This document shows, in pieces, positions 54,710-64,000 of a stretch of 64,000 nucleotides of DNA (position 1 is its first letter; each line of letters opens with the position of its first letter). The stretch is from positions 124,001 to 188,000 of the forward strand of contig BPQB01000006.1 in NCBI GenBank assembly GCA_019973155.2, given 5' to 3'. The translations under genes and the position numbers were made by a program. The notes beneath the pieces were generated by a model. That model saw only the letters and a program-made list of their open reading frames with translations. It was not told the DNA's origin and made no database searches. The stretch comes from Phanerochaete sordida. Its lineage: Eukaryota; Basidiomycota; Agaricomycetes; Polyporales; Phanerochaetaceae.

Positions 54710-57106
54710 TTACATCCACTCCGCCATCTCGTCCTCGATCAGATACTCATCGCGATTGTCCCGTGCCCGAACTTGCGCAATCAGAGACTTGAGGCCAGGT
54801 GACGCATCGCGGCCGGGTTCTCTACTCAAAGCATCCACCAGCTCATCCGCGAGTGCCCATTCATTTCTCCGAATGAGGTGACCAAGAAGAATTACGGTGG
54901 ATCGCCCAAAGATGAGGCGGTGCCCTTTGCGCCTCCGCTTCCATTGCACGTGCTGGTTGTGGTATCCGATGGCGCGGTGTAATGCATCGAGTGTCGGATT
55001 CTCGCAGCAAGCGTCGATGAGCTTTATAATGGAAGTATCGGAACTTGAAGTCGGGCGCCGCTGGCCTTCCCCTGAATTCAGCTTCTCCGTGATGGCCCGG
55101 CGATAGCGATTGGCCAATGCAGAGTTCTGCCACACTCTGCGCTCTATGCCCTCGAGTACCACTCTCAGCATCAATGTGTCGGTGGATACGAGCGCCTCTT
55201 TGTTCTCGATGTGGTTGAGGACAGCGAATGCAGCATCAAAGCTGGCATCGTCGTCTGCGCGGACCAGATGGCGGAGAAGCGTCACATAAGCATCGCGGTC
55301 AACGACGACACCGTCTTCGCGTAGCATAGTAAGGACAACCTGAACCGCATCAGTGCGTGCATGGAGGATCGCAGGTAGGACGATGGATGCGGTATAGATG
55401 TCGGCGTGGATTCCGAGCGCGACCATCTCGCGCATGATATCTGTTATGCGCTGGGAGTTTTGAGTGCGACGGTAGTGTCTCATGAGGATATTGAACGAGA
55501 CAAGATTCGGCTGTGGTCCCATCTTCTTCATGCGCTTCAGTAGGACCCGGACCTCGTCGGCGCGGCGCTGACTAGTGAGCCACTCGATTACGACATTGAA
55601 GACAGACACTTCTGCAGGATCGCGCCTAATTTTTTCTTCGGGGTACTTCCGCAGGTTCTGTTCGAAGCGCGTGAACTCGGCCATCGCGTTCGCGCTGTCT
55701 CCTTCCAGAAACAGCGCCTTAAGATATGCCTGATAGACCACGGCCGCAGGTGTCTGCTCTGTAGATGCGAAGGCTTTCCATGCGGCCCGTGCACGGCTGA
55801 AGTTCTTAACCGACGCAAACCCCTCGATGACAGCGGCTTGAACCAGTGGTGGTGTGTGCCCAATCCGGTTGTGCATGTCGAACCATAGACCTTTCGCGGA
55901 TTCCACGTCGCCGCCACGTACCAAACTGCGTATGAGGAAAGCCCAGTGTTCGTTGGATAATAGGATTATGGGCCTCGTTGCACTGGCAGCCACGGCAGGA
56001 TCCAGTGTGAGTTGTGGATCCTCTCGAGACAGCTCCTTGACCAGACCAGCGGCAATGTATGACAGTGGCGACGATTGGTTTTGTTTCGTCGCGATATGGG
56101 AGGCATATGACCTAAAGGAATCGAGTGAAAGTCCCAGTATACTCAGGGTGCAGAGCCGCATGCTCCAATCCACCAGAGCGCGTGATGGTAAATTGTATAT
56201 CTTCGCTGCTACCATGACGGCGCCTTGTAGGACATCGGGACGATGGCCGATCGGGATGAGGTAGAGAAGAGGGCTAAATGTCTTCAACATGAAGCTTGAC
56301 ACGATCGCGCATGCCACCAGCTCAACTGGCACGAGTTTGAAATGCCTGCCGTCGATCCCGGAGGCCGTCTCGGTGTATCGAGGATCGAAACGTAAGGCGT
56401 CGATTTTCGCTTTACGGGACCTCATGGCCTTCACGATCTTGATGGTCAAGTCAAGCACAGAACCCGGGTCTACATGCTTGAGATGAAACTCCATATGCGC
56501 CCTTGCTCCCTGGGCAAGGCCCATGGCAACGCAGTGAGTCATGATTTCGTCAAGAGCGGGCACAGCGTGGGAGGGAATCAAATGATTGGAATCATGAATA
56601 GAGCGCAGGATGTCGGAATATGATGTGAAGAACTGGTATAGTGGCAGCGGATTGGGGTTACTGGGACCGAACGTGCGCAGCTGCGACCAGAGCCCCGTAA
56701 CGGCAGTGAAATCCTCTTTGCGCAGGGCTGTCTCCAGCTGCTGACAGAGACTTATGATCAACGGCTGGTTCTCCGCCATAATATCGGCATCCGCGAGCGC
56801 GGAATCAACCAGCTCCGCGCCTGATTGGTGAAGTGTCTGGGTGGGGTCGGGTAAAGGACCGTGGGTAGACGGCGTTGAGGGAATGTGTACGCCAGGAACG
56901 ACAGGACGAGGAGGGGAGTGAGAGGAGTGATTGGAGGAAGCAGGAGTAGACTGGTTGTGCAAAAGACGGCTCTGGAGAGGGACAGGGACAAAGCTAGGGA
57001 GGGGAAGTCGCGATCGGGCGAGTACTGCCAGAGCGCCGCGGCAGGCAGGACGAGGCGCAAGACGCCCGCAAGAAGCCCGCAAACGTGCACGGTTCGAGAC
57101 CTGCAT
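54710..57106 (-). CDS. Pentatricopeptide-repeat (PPR) mitochondrial protein
   Basis: A single uninterrupted frame of 798 residues, unusual here because nearly all other genes are split. The N-terminus is Arg/Ala/Ser-rich with no acidic residue in the first 50 positions (MQVSNRARLRASCGRLAP), a likely mitochondrial targeting sequence. It is followed by a Pro/Ser linker. PPR-like helix pairs are clear in the second half: FNVVIEWLTSQRRADEVRVLLKRMKKMGPQPN, LVSFNILMRHYRRTQNSQRITDIMREMVALGIHAD, IYTASIVLPAILHARTDAVQVVLTMLREDGVVVD and AYVTLLRHLVRADDDASFDAAFAVLNHIE. PPR proteins bind organellar RNA and act in its processing, stability or translation. The specific RNA target cannot be predicted from so few repeats. 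Confidence 0.92.
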   Translation of the reverse strand: MQVSNRARLRASCGRLAPRPACRGALAVLARSRLPLPSFVPVPLQSRLLHNQSTPASSNHSSHSPPRPVVPGVHIPSTPSTHGPLPDPTQTLHQSGAELVDSALADADIMAENQPLIISLCQQLETALRKEDFTAVTGLWSQLRTFGPSNPNPLPLYQFFTSYSDILRSIHDSNHLIPSHAVPALDEIMTHCVAMGLAQGARAHMEFHLKHVDPGSVLDLTIKIVKAMRSRKAKIDALRFDPRYTETASGIDGRHFKLVPVELVACAIVSSFMLKTFSPLLYLIPIGHRPDVLQGAVMVAAKIYNLPSRALVDWSMRLCTLSILGLSLDSFRSYASHIATKQNQSSPLSYIAAGLVKELSREDPQLTLDPAVAASATRPIILLSNEHWAFLIRSLVRGGDVESAKGLWFDMHNRIGHTPPLVQAAVIEGFASVKNFSRARAAWKAFASTEQTPAAVVYQAYLKALFLEGDSANAMAEFTRFEQNLRKYPEEKIRRDPAEVSVFNVVIEWLTSQRRADEVRVLLKRMKKMGPQPNLVSFNILMRHYRRTQNSQRITDIMREMVALGIHADIYTASIVLPAILHARTDAVQVVLTMLREDGVVVDRDAYVTLLRHLVRADDDASFDAAFAVLNHIENKEALVSTDTLMLRVVLEGIERRVWQNSALANRYRRAITEKLNSGEGQRRPTSSSDTSIIKLIDACCENPTLDALHRAIGYHNQHVQWKRRRKGHRLIFGRSTVILLGHLIRRNEWALADELVDALSREPGRDASPGLKSLIAQVRARDNRDEYLIEDEMAEWM

Positions 57107-57593
57107 CGCAAGTACGACGTTTCTGTATAGTAATTCAACGTTTCAATAAATCTATGCAGACGTTTGTAGTGGTACGAACCGACGAACACGCGGTTTTGGG
57201 CTAAGGTCTGCAGCCGCCCGCGCCGCGCCACGAAGGGATTGACTTTAGGCGCGCGCTGTGTAAGCAGAGTTTCTTATCTGAATCATTACTGGGGGTTACT
57301 CATTTCTTATCCCTTTCACTGCGTTAGCTTACAACACTATTGCAACCCATCCGCACGGGGAGCGGTTTGTACGTGTCTACACGCAGAGGATCACAGCAAA
57401 TCACGCGAGAGGCGGATCCTCTGCTAAGAGAGCACTAGCGAATGGCACAAACATTGTCGCTTAGACTCGCCCGCGGCACACCTCCAAGGGCAGAAATGCG
57501 CCTGGCCGACCAGGCAGAGAGGAAAACAAATCCAGATTATCCCGTATGGATGCAATAAATACCGCGTATAAGTGATACAGCCATCCCACCCGC
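57107..57593. other. Intergenic between PPR gene and KEX1
   Basis: Promoter side of the PPR gene and 3' flank of KEX1, which run in the same direction. No extra gene found. A GGTTCGAGACC sequence at 57091 just inside the PPR frame resembles a tRNA B box but has no tRNA around it. Confidence 0.5.
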
Positions 57594-60106
57594 CTAGCGC
57601 GTGCCCGTCCGCGGCGTCTTCGTGTCCTCGTCGTCGCTGTCGTCGACACGGAAGATCTCCTCCTTGGGCGAGTACTCCCTCGCGCGCTCCTTTCCCTTCC
57701 CGCCGCGGCCGACCAGCGCGTCGCTGCTCGCGTCGTCGCGCGCGCGGTACGCGTCGTGCTCTTCGGACTCGCCGCCCTCGGTGAGCGGGATGTGCTCCTC
57801 GTACGCGTCGCGCGGCGGCGTGCCCGGGAGCCCGCGCAGCCGGTTCCGGCGGAAGCGCCACCACAGGAAGCCGCCGATGACGATCGCGATGAGCAGCAGC
57901 ACGAGCGCGGCCGAGCCCGCGTTGTAGTACGCTGCGAATAGAGGTGTTAGCCGGTGTGGACGCGGACAGACGTGGAGCGCATGTACCTTCCCACATCGCC
58001 TTGTCCTGCTCCGGCGTCTTCCCGGTCGCGGGCGGTGTCGGTGTCGCAGCCTCGTCGACCAGCGTCGGCACGGGCTTGCTGTCCGACCCGACGACGCTTG
58101 GTATCCGCACGGAGCCGTCTGTGAGCGCGGTAAAGTTCATGCCCATGAAGCGCAGGATCATGTCGTGCGTGACGTGCGGGACATCGAAGCCGACCATATG
58201 GGATGCGTTGAAGATCTGTGGCATGTGAGATAGGCCGGACATTGGTCGGCAGGCTCAGGCGTACCTTGGCGTAGGTCAAGTTTCTCGATGTGACCCACGT
58301 CCCGGCGGGTGAACCATTGACGGACCAGGATTGTGTTTGCACAGTCTGTAGCCAGTGCTATGTCAGTATCACTTCGAATGAAGTCAGATCCACTCGTACC
58401 CCGAGGCCCGTCTCGCCATTCCATGTCATGCTTTGCATCATGCTTTCCAGGCCGACATAGTTGCAGATCAAATCCTGGTCGCCCGCGAAGAGCAAGATAG
58501 GGATTTTCTCGAGCACTTGTGGTAACACCAGGATCGACGCGTTCGAGTGCTTCGTGTTGAAGTTGAGGTGGATCTTGCCGCGGCATTCTTCCCATGGCGG
58601 TAAGCTGTCCATGGCGTGGAACGCCCGAGTAACATCTGGTCGCTGTGGTGCAGTCGTAGACGTTAGCGGGAATTCAGTCATACTACGGCGGCACGTACGC
58701 GGAGGTAAGTATACATGGACGAGAGATCAGGCGGCCAGTTCATGCCGCATGCGGGATGATCATCGTACAGACGGACGTCGTACATGTTCAAACACTGCTT
58801 TTTGTTATCCATCCTACATAGCGAGCATATCAGGACGGTTGTGCAGAAAAGAAGTTCAACAACGCTCACGTCTTCGTCTTGACATCAATGATAGTGCCCA
58901 TGACTGATTCGCAGAGATCATCGTGCACCGGATAGACTGAGGAGTAAGCCGCAAGATTTGTCATACACATGTCGAGGACGTCCTTGACCCTCTTGTAGTC
59001 CTATAAATAGGCATGGTAGGTGAGGTTGCCAGGATATGTGGTAACACGTTGCTCACGTCCGAGTTCTCCTCGATGATACCGTGCTTGACAGCATAGTCGA
59101 GGTACGCCGGGTACTGTGTGCGAGAGTCTATCCATCCATTGCCTATCGCCGCGCCGCGTAGTGGCATATTCAGGTCCGAGCTGAGTATGGCGTCCGCTGA
59201 GAGACAGGTCATTCATCGCGTTCAGGAGTAATGACGAGCTGGCTTACCAAAATATGGAATGTACTGTCCAGCAAAGCTCTCGCCACCTAGATACGCCTGA
59301 GGCGGGATAAGCTAGGGAGCGACCAAGCTGGGGTGAGAGACATACGTCGGTCTGCTGGTATTCGGGGAACACTTGGTAGAAGTTCCGGAAGAATTCGAGT
59401 ATGTGTTTTGATGCCTATGCAAGGTGAGTGTGGTGGCAGCACTTGAAATCCAAGGTACATACTTCGGGAAGCTCGTGCAGGTACTTGTTCGATGAAGTAT
59501 ACGAGAATCCGGTGCCCACGGGCTGGTCAACTACAAGGACGTCAGTAAATAAGTAGCACGACAGAGAGGCAGCACGCACTGTAGACCATAGTTGTGTACT
59601 CTTCCCATCCTCCCTCTGTCCTTACAAGCCCACCCTTCCCATCTAGCCTCCATGGCCCAACCTCCATCATGAGACCGTCGAACGAAGAGCAGCCAGGTCC
59701 TCCCTATAGCGAGTGATGTCAAAGGGACATCTCAGCGCGACTAGGAGGGTACGCCACGTACGTTAAACCAGAAGAGTATTCGCTCCTTGTCCGCCGTCCG
59801 CCGTGCCTTGACCAGGACGAAGTACAGGTGCGCCGTGACGTCTGTCGCTGGTGCGTCTCGCGCATCTGGGTCAGAGGGCAAGTATCCCGCGTATATGTGT
59901 AGTGGGTGCTCTTCGTCCTGGTGTAGGTCTGGTACACTTCGCACGTAAAGCGACGCGGCGGAGGGTACTGCGCAGCAAAGCGTGAGCAGTCGCTTCCCTG
60001 TTCAACGCGCATACATACGGTTGGTCGGGGCAGCATTCGCGAAGAGTGCATGCCATAGCGGGGGCAGCAGTGACCAGATGAAACTTGTGTAGACCGCGGC
60101 ACGCAT
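57594..60106 (-). CDS. KEX1: Kex1-type serine carboxypeptidase D
   Basis: A many-exon minus-strand gene. The start at 60106 gives the signal peptide [25 protein letters not shown]. It splices to a conserved opening ([42 protein letters not shown]). Then follow [34 protein letters not shown] sequence, and the nucleophile motif [13 protein letters not shown]. After [19 protein letters not shown] come [21 protein letters not shown], then the catalytic Asp in [14 protein letters not shown] and His in [12 protein letters not shown] membrane span ([19 protein letters not shown]) and an acidic cytosolic tail ending at 57594 close the protein. Kex1 trims Lys/Arg from peptides in the trans-Golgi after Kex2 cleavage. 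The full triad and topology are present. Several internal exon limits were not fixed to the base. Confidence 0.93.
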
Positions 60107-60552
60107 TGCAGGCAGGCGGGTCGTGATCGGGCACACTTGGCGTAGGTATCCGATTTCTACATGCTGTAAGCCCGCACGGATATACTCTGCATGAAAGCAG
60201 TGCGTACCTTGAGCTCGCTATCTGCCCTCGTTGTTCGTGGCTGTCTTAAATGTCGTCCAGGACCGACGTGGTCCCTGTAGAGATCAGCAGCCCGGGACAC
60301 AGGCTGTGTGGGCCACCGGTGTTTCGCACCCATTTCCGCTGATGGTAGACAACTCCCGATACAGGCATATCTAGCGATTCCTGCCGTCTGATAGACTTAT
60401 TCAAAAATCCTCGAGGAAATTCCCCACAATCGCGCGGAAGCTGTGCCTGAGCAGATGGGAACGAGCGCGATAACGTCTGCCTCTGCGCGGGCGTGTGCAG
60501 CGCACGCACGCATGCCAGCAGCTGCAGTTCTTGCTCCCGGACCACCACCACG
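60107..60552. promoter_or_regulatory. Divergent promoter region KEX1 / thioredoxin-like gene
   Basis: 446 nt between the two opposed starts; both encode secretory-pathway proteins, so shared regulation is conceivable but unproven. No specific site claimed. Confidence 0.4.
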
Positions 60553-62224
60553 ATGAAGGCCACCGCTCTCTTCACTGCCGCGCTCGCAGTGTGCGTCGCG
60601 CCCGCGCACGCCCAATACTTCTCCGACGGTTGGCAGCCCGGGCAGCCTGCGCAGGCCGCCGCGCCGACGCCTGCACAGGGTGGTGCGGCACCGGCGTACA
60701 CGCCAGCACCGGCGGCGGGCAAGTTCGACTTCACGAAGATGATCGCAGACGGGCCCGTCGGCGGGCTGCTCGCAAAGGCGGGGATCAACCTCACCACGGC
60801 GCTGAATGCGAGCGCGCAGCTCGCGGAGCTGTGGGATGCACGCATCCCGCTCGTGCACGACGACAACTGGGACGAGCTCATCGTGCAGGAGACGTTGACG
60901 CCCGAGGAGGAGCAGCGGCGGACGTGGTTCCTCGTCATGTAAGTTCCCCTTCCTTCGGTCTGTCTTTTCGACGGTCTTTCGCTTTCGTATCTGGCATCGC
61001 AAGACTCGCCAGCTTGTCCAGTCCCTGCGCTCTGCAAAGACCAATGCGTCTATGCACCACTTTCGGACAAGTGGTGTGACGCGAGCTCGGCATCGCAGGA
61101 GTGCGGCGTGTGGGACCAAAGCACGGCGTCGTACACGAGCCCCGGGGGAGTAGGCTCGATAGGCTCATTCCCCATCGCCGCTCGCAAGCTCGCGGCCCTC
61201 CCGACAGGGAATGGGAGCGCAGATGGCCGTGCTGGGTGTCTACAAGAGCTTTCGAACGGCCGGTAGGGGAGTCTACAGGCTCAACACCCCTGGTCAGAAT
61301 AGCTCTCGAGCTGTTTTCGCGGCTCTTTTGGCTGGCGTTTCTGAGATTTTTCTCTTGGATCCCCTGGAGGTTTGGTCGGCTTTCCAGAGCTGCTCCAAAC
61401 TTTCAGGATAGTCTCAGAAACGTCCCACGAGCCGATTGTGAAACACCCTATCGTTTCCTCGCGACTGACCTATATACAGATCGACGACGGCAGGCGGCCA
61501 GCACCAAGGCGGCCTCTCGAAGATGGTCGACAAGCAGTTCGACATCGCGTACAACGAGAGCGTGCTCGCAGGCGACCTGCCGGACGTGCGCTGGGGGCGC
61601 ATCGACTACATCAACGTGACGTACCTCACGACGAAGTGGAACATCTGGCAGTGCGTCCCGTCCTTCTCTCCACACACGCGCGCGGACGCTGACGCGCGCA
61701 GGGGCCCGTGGCTCGTCGTCGCGCGCGAGCGCGGGCAGAGCCTGCGCTTCTACAAGGGCAACAGCGTGCGCCTGAACGCGACGATCATCCGCACGTTCCT
61801 CAAGGACGAGCTCTGGGCGCACCAGGAGCCGTGGGCGTCGAGCTTCGCGCCGGGCGGCAGCCGGTACGTCCCTCCCGCCTCTCCCCTTCTCTCCTCTCCT
61901 CTCCGCCGCGCGAATGGTGTGCTGACGGGCCGCAGGGAGTTCGTGATGCACTACTGGGCGCTCGCGCAGCGCGCGGTGTACGACTACACGTCGCGCGTGC
62001 CCAAGTTCCTGCTCATGATCGTCACGGGCGCGGTCGGCAGCCTCGTGATGCGCCTCATGCACCGTCCGCCGCCCGAGCAGCCCACGCCGCAGGCGAAGCC
62101 CAAGCCCGAGGCGAAGCCCCGCCCTGCTGTGGCTGCGACGGCCGCGGCGCCTGCTGCCGAGAGCACGACGCCGGCGGGGAGCCCGAAGAAGACGCCGTCG
62201 AAGAAGAAGGGCGGGAAGAAGTGA
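60553..62224 (+). CDS. ER-type thioredoxin-like membrane protein (uncharacterised fungal family)
   Basis: Four exons, 60553-60938, 61480-61650, 61702-61863 and 61936-62224, give 335 residues. The signal peptide MKATALFTAALAVCVAPAHA is followed by a Pro/Ala-rich segment and a thioredoxin-fold-like body: EEEQRRTWFLVI, MVDKQFDIAYNESVLAGDLPDV, WGRIDYINVTYLTTKW and PWLVVARERGQSLRFYKGNSVRL. A membrane span lies near the end (FLLMIVTGAVGSLVMRLM), then a Lys-rich tail finishing KKGGKK. No CxxC active site is present, so redox activity is unlikely. N-glycosylation sites (NLT, NAS, NVT, NAT) fit a lumenal domain. The first intron is 541 nt, about ten times normal for this window. The name rests on fold resemblance only. 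Confidence 0.85.
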
Positions 62225-62435
62225 TCGACTACTGTAGCCTGGAGTTGTGTATTTGCTGTATCTGTTTTCGCACCTGGGTTGGATTCGCTGGGACCTGGAT
62301 TAACTGTAATCTGGATGACTGCGTTAATGTATTTTGCTGTGGTATGCATGTATGAGTGGTGTGAGTGGTCATTAGAACGAGCAGAGTCTAGGTAGTCTAC
62401 AACGGCCTCCGAGTGTCCCAGGCGAGAAGTGCGGC

Positions 62436-63455
62436 CTACTCCTTGTACGGGTAGTCGAACTTGGGCTGGTCCTTCCGCCTCCACAGCTTCTTCCTGCAAA
62501 GACAGTTAGTACAGCGCTGCGAACGGTGCCAGAAGGACACGCACTTCTTCTTGGTGGGCAGGTGCTCTGCAAAGACTTCCACGCAGAACTTTGCCTTGAA
62601 CTCGCGGATGAAGCGTGGGTCCCAGAGCTCGCTTGCGACGCCGAGGTCCTTGCAGCAGCGCATCAGCGCGTTGCTCTTCACGGCTTCTGTGGCGGTTGGA
62701 ATGCCGTTCGGGTCGAAGTATTCCTGCTCGCCGCGGGCGACTGCGACTAGCCTACATTACTTGTGAGTACATGGTCCGCCTACGAGGATGGTTGGGAGAC
62801 GCACCGGCCGAGGCAAACGAGCGCATACTCCCTGCTAACAACCTTCGGCCCAACGTTCGTCTCGCTCCGCGGCGCGAGGCCCCATCCACCCGGGCCAAAC
62901 GCCCTGTTCAGCACCCGGCGGTACTTGATCTCGGGCAGGTATATCAAGCCGTCTGCAGGCAGCGCATGAGCACACACAGCGCACGCAAAGCGCAGCGCAC
63001 GCACCCGGCTTCATCTCCACGTCCTGCGGGTCGATCGGCGCAAGCAGCACCTCCGCGACCTCCTTCGGGAACGGCGCCGCCGACAGCCCGTGGTAGCTCT
63101 TCGACCAGTCCGTGCCCGGCGCATCGGGCAGGGCCCCGTCCGCGCTCGAGGGCGCGAACGGGTCGCCGCCGCCACCCGGCGTCGACGCCGACGCCGACGC
63201 CGACGCCGGGGCAGCGGGCGCGGCAGGCGCGGCCGGGGGCGCGGAGGCACCCGCCATGTCCGCACGCAGCTCCGCCTCGATGTCGCTCGCGGTGCTGGCG
63301 TGCTTCGCGGGCGGCGCGGTGCGCAGCACGGCGGGCGTCGTCGTCGCGCGGGGCGGCCAGGCGGTGGTCTTCACGCCGCGTGCGGCGGTGCGCGGTGGCG
63401 GCGCGAGGGCGGCGCGGGCGTGCGCGAGGGTGCGGGAGGCGAGGCGGGACGCCAT
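62436..63455 (-). CDS. MGM101: Mgm101, mitochondrial nucleoid recombination protein
   Basis: Four minus-strand exons, 63005-63455, 62805-62952, 62545-62751 and 62436-62493, give 287 residues, near the 270 of yeast Mgm101. An Arg/Ala-rich mitochondrial presequence ([19 protein letters not shown]) precedes an Ala/Pro/Ser linker encoded by a GCC-GAC microsatellite. The conserved core follows: [115 protein letters not shown], and the end [18 protein letters not shown]. Mgm101 is a Rad52-related single-strand annealing protein needed for mtDNA maintenance. Intron positions were confirmed by phase. Confidence 0.95.
63178..63208. repeat. GCC-GAC type microsatellite inside MGM101
   Basis: GACGCC units repeated about five times encode the alternating Ala-Ser run in the linker between presequence and core. 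Hexamer units keep the frame whatever the copy number. Confidence 0.7.
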
Positions 63456-64000
63456 GGTCGGCGCGGGAGGATGGAAAAAGTTGGGCGGGCTGCGCGGCTA
63501 CGGTTCTGTTTGCTAGGCGCCGCGGGGCAGCGTCTGGCCGCGATCGGCTGATGCGCCCTTTTGATGCGCCCTGCGCGCCTGCGTCCGCGCTTGGGCTGCG
63601 TTCGTGCGCTCTGTCCGCGACGCCGACGCCGTCCCCGTCCCCGAATCGAAACACATGTGCTGGCCGCCTCGGGAACACGACACAGTCGTGAGCCCGCCGC
63701 CGTGCCGTTTGACTCAGGCGCTGTGCGGCGTGCGTCGTGGCCGCGGGGAGGCACTGCTGGGAGAATCAACCATCAGGACAGCGACGGGGTGAAACATGGG
63801 CATGGCGTGTTGCCAGAGCCAGCGACGCGCTGCCCGTTGTCCGGCTGCGTGTCGCCTCGCTCCCGACATGGTCGGCTCTGATATCTCGCACAGCCCCTCG
63901 CCCGCAGGCCGCCCTGCGCGAAGCGGCTCTTCACCCAGGTCTGATCCAAAACCCCTTCGCCGCCTGCGGTCCAACCATCTCCTGCGCTGAGCTGGCCTCA
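63456..64000. other. Upstream region of MGM101, window edge
   Basis: GC-rich sequence containing the MGM101 promoter. Open frames to the right edge are not supported as coding. Confidence 0.4.

Noticed and set aside
57060..57100. Possible tRNA (B-box-like GGTTCGAGACC)
   Set aside because: No acceptor, D or anticodon stem can be formed around it, and it lies inside the N-terminal codons of the PPR gene.
1..64000. CRISPR arrays, bacterial operons, prophage or viral genes
   Set aside because: Nothing of the kind is seen. Gene structure is eukaryotic and intron-rich throughout.

Overview
The window looks like nuclear DNA of a filamentous basidiomycete, an Agaricomycete and probably a polypore-type wood-decay fungus. 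Nearly every gene is split by introns of about 45-65 nt with GTRNGY donors, CTRAY branch sites and YAG acceptors. The proteins are fungal house-keeping products plus basidiomycete-expanded families (F-box, DUF6535, polytopic membrane proteins). No bacterial, organellar or viral genes were seen. The order is inferred; species was not determined. All exon models below were rebuilt by hand from splice signals and reading-frame continuity.

Layout. (1) 0.8-9.6 kb: three intact tandem paralogues of a polytopic membrane protein, with a fourth inverted, 5'-truncated and broken copy between the first two. (2) 10.2-13.3 kb: an F-box-type gene and mitochondrial uS17 (MRPS17). (3) 13.3-18.4 kb: mostly non-coding, with two small inverted-repeat mobile elements carrying target-site duplications, an F-box relic and a small intron-containing gene at 17.45-17.83 kb. 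(4) 18.4-20.7 kb: divergent RPS12 (eS12) and SKI8 genes. (5) 20.7-32.6 kb: a very GC-rich, gene-poor block around one NRG1-like C2H2 repressor gene. (6) 32.7-42.0 kb: a compact plus-strand run of a class I histone deacetylase (HOS2 type), an NCS2 purine permease and VPS41. (7) 42.8-54.1 kb: accessory DNA with two related 81-82 aa proline/tyrosine-rich micro-genes, a membrane-protein fragment, a large DUF6535 protein, an NmrA-like oxidoreductase and an F-box gene. (8) 54.7-63.5 kb: a mitochondrial PPR protein, KEX1 carboxypeptidase, an ER thioredoxin-like membrane protein and MGM101.

The conserved genes do not form one pathway, but they show a normal core chromosome arm: mitochondrial maintenance and translation (MRPS17, PPR, MGM101), RNA decay (SKI8), vacuolar traffic (VPS41), late-secretory processing (KEX1) and transcriptional repression (HOS2, NRG1-like). 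The most novel-looking items are the paralogous micro-gene pair at 42.86 and 51.74 kb, the nested foldback element at 14.94-15.28 kb with a 9-bp direct flank, the small gene at 17.45-17.83 kb, and the family array with its broken inverted member.
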